Shown here in pieces: positions 15,578 through 24,004 of a stretch of DNA of 64,000 nucleotides. Source of the DNA: an uncultured Eggerthella sp. (GTDB lineage: Bacteria; Actinomycetota; Coriobacteriia; Coriobacteriales; Eggerthellaceae); assembly GCA_900542525.1 (NCBI GenBank), contig UQNZ01000004.1, positions 62,001 to 126,000 on the forward strand. The letters are read 5' to 3'. Every line of letters starts with the position of its first letter. Position 1 is the first letter of the stretch. The position numbers were made by a program, and so were the translations under genes. A model generated the notes under the pieces. That model worked only from the letters and a program-made list of their open reading frames with translations. It was not told where the DNA came from and did not search any database.

Positions 15578-17635
15578 CTACGCTCGTTCGCGCACGCCTT
15601 GCACTACCATCGAACGAGAAACAAAATACGTGATGATCAAGTAACCACCATAAATGACCACAACCAATGCCGCAGACATCAGGATAGTCGGCAAGAGATT
15701 CACACCGAACGCATTGAAGAGCGTTTCTGAGAGAATGCTGATCGTCCACGCGCTATGACATACTCCAACCAGCAGCGGCAACAAGAAATAGATCGCGATC
15801 TGCGCAAAGAGCGAGCGCGAGAGCATTCGCGTATCACAACCGATCTTCGAGAGCATGCGGTATCTCTTGAGCGAATCGATCGTAAGCGATATCAGCTGGA
15901 TCGCAAGCACCGCTGCAACTGCCAGCAGCATGACCAGGCCGATATAAAGCGCCAAATAGGTAATGGCAAGCTTAATACCCTGCATCTGTCCGATCATCTG
16001 CGCACGAGAATAATAATCCCAAATTTGCACAATATCCTCGTCCATGATGCGTTCTTCGAGCACCTCTTCAGCATCTGATCCCTCTCGATAATTAAGGTTG
16101 ATGAAGGTCGCCTGGTTCTCGCTCAAACCGAGCGCGGCTGTCACCTTATCAGGCACAACAAGATAAACGGAATTTGCGAGCATTGACATATCATGTAACT
16201 GAACATCGATCACTTCGGTTTCTGGAGCCAAAACCTTGCTATCTGTATCAAGCATATAGTTTTGATCCACCATTGCCTGCGCAAGGTCTTGAGTAACCCC
16301 GATATTATTGGTGACCAGATAATGATCATCATCGAGCGTGACCGCGGGCTTGCCCTGAAGTTCGAGCGCACGGTTGAAATCCGAAAGGTCAACAACGACC
16401 ACTTTACTATTCACTGCCGTTGCGCCCTCGACCGAAACTCCCGTTGAATCGAGGATATCGTTATAGGTCAACGAAGGAAGCTCATAGAAGCTGATCTCGC
16501 CCGATTCACTCACCAGCTGATCCCAGCCTTCCACATGGTTTTGAAGGTAAGACTCAATATCGGGAATCGGCATGCTTTTCACGTCCTTGACCGAGACGCC
16601 AGAAGCTGTTGTTGGTAACTGTTCTTCCGACCTTAAGACCACCGAAGCATCGTAGGGGTTCGCTTCTTCGACATCCCCCACGAACATCTGAACCAATCCC
16701 ATGCCCGTTGCAAACGTGGTAATCGCAAAGAAGAGCAGCACAGAAACGATGCCCATCGAAGCGAATGAGGTGTTCACCTTGGAAGCGACCTGTCGAGTAG
16801 TGAACGGGCGCAATTTCTTCAAGTAAAAGCCACGTACGCGGGTAACCACCGCGATAATGAACCCGGCAAGCGAGAAGAAGAACAAGAACGTACCCACGAG
16901 CATCAGAATCGTGGCAGCCTTGAAGTTATCGTCCATCAGCATGGTCATGCCGTTGATCTTGAGCTGCCAATACGCTGCTGCCAACAATCCGATCGAGACG
17001 ATGAAGAGCGCCAGGCAGACCCACGGGTTACGGACCGCAACCTTCTCACTTTTCGAATCGGCGTTCATCAGGTCGATCAGCTTGCAGCGACGAATCGAGA
17101 ACACATTGAACACCGCTACTACAAAGAAGATCACGCAGAAACACACGAGCGTCATGATGAAGGCATCCATCGAAAAGCTGAATTGGTAATCAGGTAAGGC
17201 AATGCCAAAGATAGCAGCCGTGGCAAACGAGAGCAGCTGCGAGACCAGCACGCCTAAGCCTAAACCAAGTGCAAGCGACATCACACCCACCAACACCGTC
17301 TCATAGATGATGATGCGCGAAACCTGCATCGGCCTCATACCCAGCATGAAATACATGCCGAATTCGCGCTTGCGTCGTCTGATCAAGAGCGAGTTAGCGT
17401 AGATGATCAAGAACGCCAGCACAAAGGCAATGATGTAGGAGAAGAGCGAAACCATCTCGCCAACGAACAGCGAAACATCCATGTGAGAAGACTCATTGAT
17501 CTCGGTCATGACCTGCTGCTCTGAAATGGAGTTGAACGCATAGAAGAGCGTTACCGCCATGAGCAGCGTTACGAAATAGATCGCGTAATCCTTCACCGAA
17601 CGGCGAATATTACGCAGAGCGACTTTACCCAACAT
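15578..17635 (-). CDS. BceB-like ABC transporter permease (FtsX family)
   Basis: A 685-residue permease with about ten membrane helices and one large extracellular loop between about residues 310 and 540. It opens with the pattern of BceB-type permeases (ALRNIRRSVKDYAIYF). These work with a dedicated ATPase and a two-component system to sense and resist peptide antibiotics such as bacitracin-like or lantibiotic compounds. Its start overlaps the ATPase gene by 11 bp (17625-17635). Ligand specificity lies in the extracellular loop and cannot be read from sequence. Confidence 0.88.
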   Translation of the reverse strand: MLGKVALRNIRRSVKDYAIYFVTLLMAVTLFYAFNSISEQQVMTEINESSHMDVSLFVGEMVSLFSYIIAFVLAFLIIYANSLLIRRRKREFGMYFMLGMRPMQVSRIIIYETVLVGVMSLALGLGLGVLVSQLLSFATAAIFGIALPDYQFSFSMDAFIMTLVCFCVIFFVVAVFNVFSIRRCKLIDLMNADSKSEKVAVRNPWVCLALFIVSIGLLAAAYWQLKINGMTMLMDDNFKAATILMLVGTFLFFFSLAGFIIAVVTRVRGFYLKKLRPFTTRQVASKVNTSFASMGIVSVLLFFAITTFATGMGLVQMFVGDVEEANPYDASVVLRSEEQLPTTASGVSVKDVKSMPIPDIESYLQNHVEGWDQLVSESGEISFYELPSLTYNDILDSTGVSVEGATAVNSKVVVVDLSDFNRALELQGKPAVTLDDDHYLVTNNIGVTQDLAQAMVDQNYMLDTDSKVLAPETEVIDVQLHDMSMLANSVYLVVPDKVTAALGLSENQATFINLNYREGSDAEEVLEERIMDEDIVQIWDYYSRAQMIGQMQGIKLAITYLALYIGLVMLLAVAAVLAIQLISLTIDSLKRYRMLSKIGCDTRMLSRSLFAQIAIYFLLPLLVGVCHSAWTISILSETLFNAFGVNLLPTILMSAALVVVIYGGYLIITYFVSRSMVVQGVRERA

Positions 17636-18443
17636 GACGCGCCTCCCCTCCTAGGAAGGTCACGACCTCCATGATACGCCCGAAGTAGTCCTCACGCGAA
17701 AGATCGCCACGGCGCACCTCGTTGAAGATGCGTCCGTCGGAAAGGAAGAGCACACGCGAAGTGAAGGAGGCTGCATAGGCATCATGCGTGACCATGAGGA
17801 TGGTAGCATTTAAGTTCTTATTCATGCCCTCAAGCGTTTCGAGCATGACCGTAGCATTGTGCGAATCAAGCGCGCCAGTAGGTTCGTCTGCCAAGATGAG
17901 CGACGGATCGCATACAATAGCACGCGCAGCCGCAACACGTTGACACTGACCGCCTGACATCTGGTTCGGATATTTATTCAACTGCGCATCAACACCGAGC
18001 TTACGTGCAATATCGTTGATGCGTACGGGAATTTGCGAAGACGGAACACCCTTGATCGTGAGCGCAAGCGCGATGTTCTCATAGGCGGTAAGGGTGTCGA
18101 GCAGGTTTGAATCCTGGAAGATGAAGCCCAATTCGTCGCGGCGGAATTTCGCAAGCGCACGCGTGCTCAGCTTCGTGATGTCGCGCCCTTTGATCAAGAT
18201 GCGTCCGTTTGTCAAACGATCGATCGTGGAGATGCAGTTGAGCAGCGTGGTCTTGCCAGAGCCAGAAGGCCCCATGATCGCAACGAATTCGCTCTGAGCG
18301 ATATTGAGGCTCACCCCATCAAGCGCGTGCGTCAGGTTCCCCTTAGCGCCAAAGACCTTTTCGGCATGCTGGACGGATAAGAGCGATGATACCGCGTGAG
18401 CACCCACAACGGTTGCAGGTGGGGTTGCAATAGTTTCTGCCAT
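17625..18443 (-). CDS. BceA-like ABC transporter ATPase
   Basis: A 272-residue ATPase of the MacB/LolD/BceA type. Walker A is GPSGSGKTT (58-66), signature MSGGQ (162-166) and Walker B LILADEP (182-188). It has an N-terminal extension of about 20 residues. It powers the overlapping permease. The ribosome site AAAGG overlaps the last codons of a 41-codon gene just upstream, so translation of the two is probably coupled. Orientation and spacing place it in one module with the response regulator and kinase to its right. Confidence 0.9.
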   Translation of the reverse strand: MAETIATPPATVVGAHAVSSLLSVQHAEKVFGAKGNLTHALDGVSLNIAQSEFVAIMGPSGSGKTTLLNCISTIDRLTNGRILIKGRDITKLSTRALAKFRRDELGFIFQDSNLLDTLTAYENIALALTIKGVPSSQIPVRINDIARKLGVDAQLNKYPNQMSGGQCQRVAAARAIVCDPSLILADEPTGALDSHNATVMLETLEGMNKNLNATILMVTHDAYAASFTSRVLFLSDGRIFNEVRRGDLSREDYFGRIMEVVTFLGGEARHVG

Positions 18444-18448
18444 GGGAG

Positions 18449-18574
18449 CTACCTTTCTACGTGGGGTAATTCAAGAGAGGTGAAGGTATGGAGCGCGACC
18501 ATGAGCACCGTCGCGCTGAGCGCTGCTGCGCCAACGACCGTGCATGCGCCCTTGAGCATCTTCAGTGGTGACAT
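18449..18574 (-). CDS. 41-residue membrane peptide upstream of the Bce ATPase
   Basis: A small gene starting at ATG 18574 with AAAGGAC 7 bases upstream and ending in TAG 5 bases before the ATPase ATG. The peptide has a basic start (MSPLKMLKG), one hydrophobic helix (TVVGAAALSATVLMVAL) and a short polar tail (LPHVER). It looks like a single-pass membrane protein. Its end supplies the ribosome site of the next gene. I do not recognise a family. It could be an accessory subunit of the transporter, a regulator of the kinase, or a leader that only couples translation. Confidence 0.6.
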   Translation of the reverse strand: MSPLKMLKGACTVVGAAALSATVLMVALHTFTSLELPHVER

Positions 18575-18746
18575 TGCTTTTGTCCTTTCATCGTGAGATT
18601 CTTGCGCGGAATCCCCGAGAAGGGGCTGTTAGGTATTTCGCGAATGTCGACTTCCGCGATCGTCTCGGAACTGCTTCTCAGAGATCCCACACTTTCATCT
18701 TGCGTGTACGAGCGAAAAGCTGCCATCGATTTGCCTTACATGCTCC

Positions 18747-19817
18747 TTACACCTTCGTAAGGTTGCTTTTCTCAAGAAGCGCACGACGACGGTCATGCGG
18801 GAAGGCGATCTGTACACGTGTACCTATTCCTTCCTCAGAAGCAAGCATGATCGAAAGCCCCATGCGGGCGCACATGCGCGCTACCAGATAGAGGCCCATA
18901 CCAGTAGCAGACCCATGAGCGCGCCCTACTGCGCCGGTGAATCCACGATCGAAAACACGTGGCACATCTTCAGCAGGAATGCCGCACCCGTCATCTTTAA
19001 TCTCAAGCACGGTCGAGCTTGTCGATGATTCCTGCTGCGCTTCGAAAGCAGCGAATGAAACAAGGTGCGCGTCATATTTGGCAGCGTTCACCACGATCTG
19101 CGTGATGATGAATTCAAGCCACATCTTGTCAGCGAATACCGTAGTATCTGGATCGATCTGAAAATCGATCGTTACCCCGAGCGACGTGAGATAGTGCATG
19201 TGCGATTTGCACACCTCTTTTGCAATGTCTGCAAGGTTCACTTCCCTGATAAGATAGTCGGCCACCAGCGATTCGGTGCGTGCAGCGAAGAGCGATTGCG
19301 AGATCAGGTCATCCATGCGCTCAAGCTCGCGACGTAAGGCGAGCGCGTCCGCGCCGCTCATACGTTTAGTGATGAGCTTCGCGGCAGAGAGCGGCGTCTT
19401 CACCTCATGAACCCATAGCTCGATATATTCAGCATTTTCGCGCGCATTCGATTTCAGCTCGGTGATCTCTTGATTATCGGCTTGCACGATCGCAAGCGCA
19501 GCCTCATAGGCAAGCCGTCCTTCCAGAAAAGAAGGCTCATCGACCAGATCGATAACATGCGCACCCTGCTCAAGATTGGTCGTTGCTTCTTCGACCTGAT
19601 GCCAGAAAGACGCCCTGCGCATATATTGCAGAACAAGATATCCTGTAATACCCATGATCGCGATCAGGTCAATGAAGATGATCCCACCAGTCGACGATTC
19701 CAAAACAATGAGAACAAACGTAAGAAGCGCGATGAACAGCGCAGATCCAACGAGAAATAGAGCCTTGCCCTTGATAAAGGCGCTTGGCGAAAAGCGCGTA
19801 CGGCGAAGTTCGTTCAC
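18747..19817 (-). CDS. BceS-like intramembrane-sensing histidine kinase
   Basis: A 356-residue kinase with two N-terminal helices (about 20-40 and 46-66) separated by only a few residues, so it has almost no extracellular sensor. The phosphoacceptor is H137 in WVHEVKTPLSA, the H-box typical of BceS kinases. The ATPase domain has DDGCGIP and GMGLYL. Kinases of this type detect drug flux through their cognate BceAB transporter. The start overlaps the response regulator stop by 4 bp. A 172-bp gap follows before the small membrane peptide gene and may hold the target promoter of the system. Confidence 0.9.
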   Translation of the reverse strand: MNELRRTRFSPSAFIKGKALFLVGSALFIALLTFVLIVLESSTGGIIFIDLIAIMGITGYLVLQYMRRASFWHQVEEATTNLEQGAHVIDLVDEPSFLEGRLAYEAALAIVQADNQEITELKSNARENAEYIELWVHEVKTPLSAAKLITKRMSGADALALRRELERMDDLISQSLFAARTESLVADYLIREVNLADIAKEVCKSHMHYLTSLGVTIDFQIDPDTTVFADKMWLEFIITQIVVNAAKYDAHLVSFAAFEAQQESSTSSTVLEIKDDGCGIPAEDVPRVFDRGFTGAVGRAHGSATGMGLYLVARMCARMGLSIMLASEEGIGTRVQIAFPHDRRRALLEKSNLTKV

Positions 19818-20518
19818 TCGATCACATACCCGAGCGAACGGCGTGTCTGGAGGTATTCATCGGGCACATCAAGCTGTGTGAGCTTCTTGCGCAAGCGATT
19901 GATGTTGACCGTGAGCGTATTGTCGTCAATGAATGCGTCCGATTCCCACAGATCGCACATGATCTCCTGGCGCGAAACGATAGTGCCAGCATTGCGCATG
20001 AGTAGAGTGAGGATACGCTGTTCGTTACGCGTGAGCTGGGTTTCCCTTCCCTGATAGGTAACCGCACAGGTATTCAGATCGAGCGTGAGCCCACGGTGCT
20101 CAAGCATGCTAGCTTGCTGCGATTGCTCCCCGCGAGCGACGAGCACACCTAATCGCGCGAGCAGTGCTGCTGGACGATACGGTTTCATCACGAAATCGTT
20201 TGCGCCCAAATTGAGTGACATGACCTCGTGAAATTCATCGGTTGCTGAGGTGAGTACAATGATGGGAACTTCGCTCTTCGCACGAATAGCACGGCAGATC
20301 GCATGTCCATTGGTGCTCGGAAGCGTGAGGTCGAGTATCACGCAATCGAAATCGCCTGTAAGCGCCTCCTGAGCTGCACGCGCAAAGTCTTCGCAACAAT
20401 GCACCTCGTAACCATTGAGCTCAAGTAGACTAGCTAGTTCATCACGCAGCACAACATCGTCTTCAACAATGAAGACCGAAGAACTCGATGCATCATTAGC
20501 ATTGTTTACAAAAGCCAT
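19814..20518 (-). CDS. BceR-like OmpR-family response regulator
   Basis: A 234-residue regulator with a receiver domain (D63 in CVILDLTLP, K in VMKPYRP) and a winged-helix OmpR/PhoB DNA-binding domain (TRNEQRILTLL, NVNINRLRKKL). It is the first gene of the Bce module and overlaps the kinase. It should activate the transporter genes when the kinase is on. A promoter lies at 20558-20586. The N-terminal 12 residues (serine-rich) are extra compared with the family. Confidence 0.92.
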   Translation of the reverse strand: MAFVNNANDASSSSVFIVEDDVVLRDELASLLELNGYEVHCCEDFARAAQEALTGDFDCVILDLTLPSTNGHAICRAIRAKSEVPIIVLTSATDEFHEVMSLNLGANDFVMKPYRPAALLARLGVLVARGEQSQQASMLEHRGLTLDLNTCAVTYQGRETQLTRNEQRILTLLMRNAGTIVSRQEIMCDLWESDAFIDDNTLTVNINRLRKKLTQLDVPDEYLQTRRSLGYVIE

Positions 20519-20557
20519 GGAATTCTCGCATATCCACGTTCACTACCACTACAGAAT

Positions 20558-20586
20558 ATTGTACGTAGGCCACACGCAGAGGTGAA
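20558..20586 (-). promoter_or_regulatory. Promoter of the response regulator gene
   Basis: On the minus strand TTCACC (-35-like, 20586-20581) and TACAAT (-10, 20563-20558) are 17 bases apart and lie about 40 bases before the ATG at 20518. The -35 matches the consensus at four of six bases. Confidence 0.5.
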
Positions 20587-20648
20587 GCAGTTTGGTGGAT
20601 TCTTACAAAAACGTATGCTTTCCTGCCCTAAGCGCTCTTGCCAAAAGG

Positions 20649-22085
20649 CTAACCGATCGTAGTAAGGAAATACTGCGCTTTGCCCTTTTCCTTCGCTTGG
20701 TAGAGCGCACTATCAGCAACTGCGTAGAAGTCTTCGAACGGCATGGGAGGAGCAGCAAGGCATACTGCACCGATGCTGAGCGTAGGTGAAGCACGGAACT
20801 TATGTCCATCAGGCGTTTCGGGCATAACATCGGTCGAGCGCTGAGCAGCGAATGGACCGCGCGCAAGGTGGCTCAAAACACGATCGGTTGCTGGTCCTGC
20901 TGCGAGACCAGGGGCAAAGATGATGAATTCGTCGCCGCCAAAGCGCGCAACGATATCTTCCTTACGCATGACCTGCTTCATGAAGCGCGCAAGCTCCTTC
21001 AAGACCGCATCGCCCTCAAGATGCCCATAGGTGTCGTTGATGCTCTTGAAATCATCAACGTCGATCGCAACAAGCGTGCATGGGCGCGTTTCGGTGCGCA
21101 ACGCGGTTTCGATGCGATCGATCGCAGCTGAACGGTTATAGAGCCCTGTGAGCGCATCGCGCTCCGCCTTTTGACGGAATTGACTCTCGCGCTGAGCTGC
21201 CTCATTAGTGTCGAGCAGGCGCCCCACATGACGCACAGGCTTGCCCTCTTCGTCGTAGAGCACCACCGACTGGTAGCGATACCAGACAGTCTCGCCATCT
21301 TCGTTAGTGGTCGAAGTTTCGAAATCCACCAGCGAATTCTCACCAATTTGGCTCAAGAGCGGCGAAAGATCGTGTGAGGTGATATTAAGGGTGCAGGGGT
21401 TATGGCAACGACGACGAACAACGAAATCTTCCTGGGCTGGTTCGCGTCCAAAGCGACCTACGAAATCGCCATACACATTCGCCTCCCCAGTTCCACACTG
21501 GATATCGAAGAGCACGTCATTCGAAAGCGCGGTGATAATCTCAAGGCGTTCGTTTGCTAGACGCAAGTTTTCATTCACTTCATGCAGCTCTTCTTCGTCA
21601 TGCACCTGACCAGAAATGTCCATGAGGGTGACATAGAACCATAGCTTGCCTTGCGTGTCTTCAACAAGCTGGCCCCAGTCTTCAACCCAACGTAGTTCCC
21701 CGTCAGCGCAGCGAATACGATAACGCAGATGATCGTCATTGCTCGAAAGGATCTGCGATTCAATGCTCGCAAGCGCCTCTTCGCGGTCTTCTTCGAAGAT
21801 CATGCCTGAAAAGGTATTGCCGGTAAGTTCGCGGAATTGCTCTTCGTTCTCGCAGCGAAACATCCGAATGAGTCCCCCGCTTACGCGATCGAGCGTGTCT
21901 TCGCCTTCAGCAGGATAGCGGAACAGCCCTCCAGGGAAACGATCGAGGAAGCCCCAGTGTGATTCAACATCGACCACTGCCGAAGCCTCCGATGAGGATG
22001 ATTCATTCGAAGAATCTGCTGCAGGGTCTGCGTTTTCCTGCGAAACTTTGTCTTCACCTCGACCAAAAATATGATGCCAAGCCAC
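20649..22085 (-). CDS. Diguanylate cyclase with two PAS-like domains
   Basis: A 478-residue soluble protein: an acidic, serine-rich start (1-40), two PAS-like domains (about 55-160 and 180-295) and a GGDEF domain (305-478). The catalytic motif GGDEF is at 383-387, with an intact product-inhibition site RKED (374-377) five residues before it. It should make cyclic di-GMP from GTP and be inhibited by it. The start is GTG at 22085 with AAAGGAGG 7 bases upstream; a longer frame exists but would begin inside the terminator of the gene upstream. It lies directly after a hybrid kinase. No EAL or PilZ protein is in the window. Confidence 0.88.
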   Translation of the reverse strand: MAWHHIFGRGEDKVSQENADPAADSSNESSSSEASAVVDVESHWGFLDRFPGGLFRYPAEGEDTLDRVSGGLIRMFRCENEEQFRELTGNTFSGMIFEEDREEALASIESQILSSNDDHLRYRIRCADGELRWVEDWGQLVEDTQGKLWFYVTLMDISGQVHDEEELHEVNENLRLANERLEIITALSNDVLFDIQCGTGEANVYGDFVGRFGREPAQEDFVVRRRCHNPCTLNITSHDLSPLLSQIGENSLVDFETSTTNEDGETVWYRYQSVVLYDEEGKPVRHVGRLLDTNEAAQRESQFRQKAERDALTGLYNRSAAIDRIETALRTETRPCTLVAIDVDDFKSINDTYGHLEGDAVLKELARFMKQVMRKEDIVARFGGDEFIIFAPGLAAGPATDRVLSHLARGPFAAQRSTDVMPETPDGHKFRASPTLSIGAVCLAAPPMPFEDFYAVADSALYQAKEKGKAQYFLTTIG

Positions 22086-22229
22086 GATGTGGCCTCCTTT
22101 TTTCCTACCCCCCCGAGAGCATGAAGCAATGCACTCGTTGCATCTTACGTGCACTGAAAAATAATACCACTCCCACATGGGGTTTTGTAGAACAAAAAAG
22201 CTTAATAGCAATGAGATGCAAGAAAACAC

Positions 22230-22254
22230 GCCACCCACCCCAAAGATGGTTGGC
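22230..22254 (-). terminator. Weak hairpin after the hybrid kinase gene
   Basis: On the minus strand GCCAACC (22254-22248) and GGGTGGC (22236-22230) pair at six of seven positions and are followed by GTGTTTTCTTGC. It starts 19 bases after the stop codon at 22273. Moderate stem, modest T-run. Confidence 0.35.
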
Positions 22255-22272
22255 ATGCTGATCGTTTACCCA

Positions 22273-23823
22273 TTATGAAGCACTGAGCGCATGGATCGCA
22301 GCCTTCAGCGCTTTGATGTCGACAGGCTTCGCAACATGAGCATCCATGCCGCTTGCAAGGATACGGCGCACATCTTCACTGTGCGTATCGGAAGTTACCG
22401 CGATGATCTTCACAGAGTCGCCGCCTTTCGCTTCGCACGCGCGAATGCAGCGCGTTGCCTCATAACCATCCATGTTAGGCATGTGGATATCCATCGTGAT
22501 GATGTCGAAGAACCCCGGCTCATGCTTGAGAAACTCATCATAAGCAATCTGTCCATCTTTCGCTTGGACGACCTGCGCACCTTCCATCTCAAGGTATTCG
22601 CAAAGTATCTCGCGATTGATCTGATTATCTTCGACTACAAGCACATTCTTACCCTTGAGCGCATCCGCGACCGATGTCTCTTCATTCCCTTCGTCGATCT
22701 CAAGCTGAACACGGATCGTGAAGGTCGAGCCTGCGCCAAGTTCGCTTGTGACGAAGATATTTCCGCCAAGCGATTGGATGAGCTGCTTTGCCGTAGAAAG
22801 GCCAAGCCCCATATGCGGGATATCGTCATCGAGACGCGTGTCTTTCACGCGCACGAATGGCTCGAAGATACGTGTTAGATCGTTCTCTTCAATACCGATA
22901 CCCTTATCGCTCACTTCGATCTCATAGAATCCATGATCCTGGTTGAAGGAATTGAGTTCACGGACACACAGCAAGATCGCGCTTCCTTCAGGTGAAAAGG
23001 TCGAAGCATTTTCAATGATCGCCCGCAGAGCGCGATTGAGATAACTGAAATTCGACTTCACATTTGGATGCTCCACCTCGATCGAGACATCCACATTTTG
23101 CTGGCGTTTGTCGAGGCGGTGCGCTGTCTGATCACGCGTGGCCAAAACGAGTTCGCTCAAACTGAAAGGCTGGTTGCTCTGAAGCATCTCAGCGGTATCG
23201 CCATGAAGCTCCATCGCACGCCCCACCATGTCCATAAGGCGCGTGGCAGCATCATAGATAAGGTAACAGCTATTCTTGGTCTTCTCATCAGTACAGCTCG
23301 ATGCCATAAGATCTGCAGTCCCAAGAATAGTATTGAGCGGGGTGAGCATGTCGTGCGAAAGCTTGGAGAGCATCTCTTTTTTGAATGCGTGCTCTTCTTG
23401 GATCGAGCGAAAGGTTGCTACCCACACGCGCCTATCATCATCGAGAACATTCACCGTACACTTGCCCGTAAACCAACGGGGCGTGTTTCCTTTTGCGATC
23501 ATGCGGAATTCAAAATGCTCGAAAGAGCCATCATCCAATGCCTTTTGAACAACAGCGCAGTCTTCCGGAAAGACCACATTCATAAAGCTGCCCTGGGAGA
23601 GCTCCATGAAATCTTCGACCGTATAGTCGAGATTGTTGAGCGCGAATTCGCTGGCGAAGTAAAGCGTATAAGACTCATCGAAGAAGCCACACATCGCACC
23701 GACCGCCACATTTGCCGCTAGCAGATCATCGACCTGCTGGCCGAGCGCTCCTTCTCCGGTTGCCTGATCATCGGTGCCGAAGAAGAAAAGATGCTCTTTG
23801 TAGTACGAACGGTGGATTTTCAT
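22273..23823 (-). CDS. Hybrid sensor histidine kinase with PAS and receiver domains
   Basis: A 516-residue cytoplasmic protein. A PAS-like region (about 35-145) precedes the phosphoacceptor H157 in LSHDMLTPLN, an ATPase domain (NRALRAIIENAS, DKGIGIE, GLGLSTAKQL) and a C-terminal receiver with its aspartate in ITMDIHMPNMDG. No membrane helix is seen, so it senses an internal signal. No Hpt or output regulator is adjacent; phosphate must go elsewhere. AGGA lies 7 bases before the ATG. It is transcribed with, or just before, the diguanylate cyclase gene, which is a plausible functional link. Confidence 0.88.
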   Translation of the reverse strand: MKIHRSYYKEHLFFFGTDDQATGEGALGQQVDDLLAANVAVGAMCGFFDESYTLYFASEFALNNLDYTVEDFMELSQGSFMNVVFPEDCAVVQKALDDGSFEHFEFRMIAKGNTPRWFTGKCTVNVLDDDRRVWVATFRSIQEEHAFKKEMLSKLSHDMLTPLNTILGTADLMASSCTDEKTKNSCYLIYDAATRLMDMVGRAMELHGDTAEMLQSNQPFSLSELVLATRDQTAHRLDKRQQNVDVSIEVEHPNVKSNFSYLNRALRAIIENASTFSPEGSAILLCVRELNSFNQDHGFYEIEVSDKGIGIEENDLTRIFEPFVRVKDTRLDDDIPHMGLGLSTAKQLIQSLGGNIFVTSELGAGSTFTIRVQLEIDEGNEETSVADALKGKNVLVVEDNQINREILCEYLEMEGAQVVQAKDGQIAYDEFLKHEPGFFDIITMDIHMPNMDGYEATRCIRACEAKGGDSVKIIAVTSDTHSEDVRRILASGMDAHVAKPVDIKALKAAIHALSAS

Positions 23824-24004
23824 ACGTTGTCCTGCTGATACGCCAATATGATGAGATGCTTGTTTCGCTTCACCATAAATAATAGTCCGATTCCTCTCGG
23901 AGTGCAGGGGGAATGTGCCCCAAGCTCATTTTTTATACTGATTTGTTTCCCTATCAACGCAAGTGAACGCTACAATATACAAGTTACTGAATAAGCGAGG
24001 GCGT

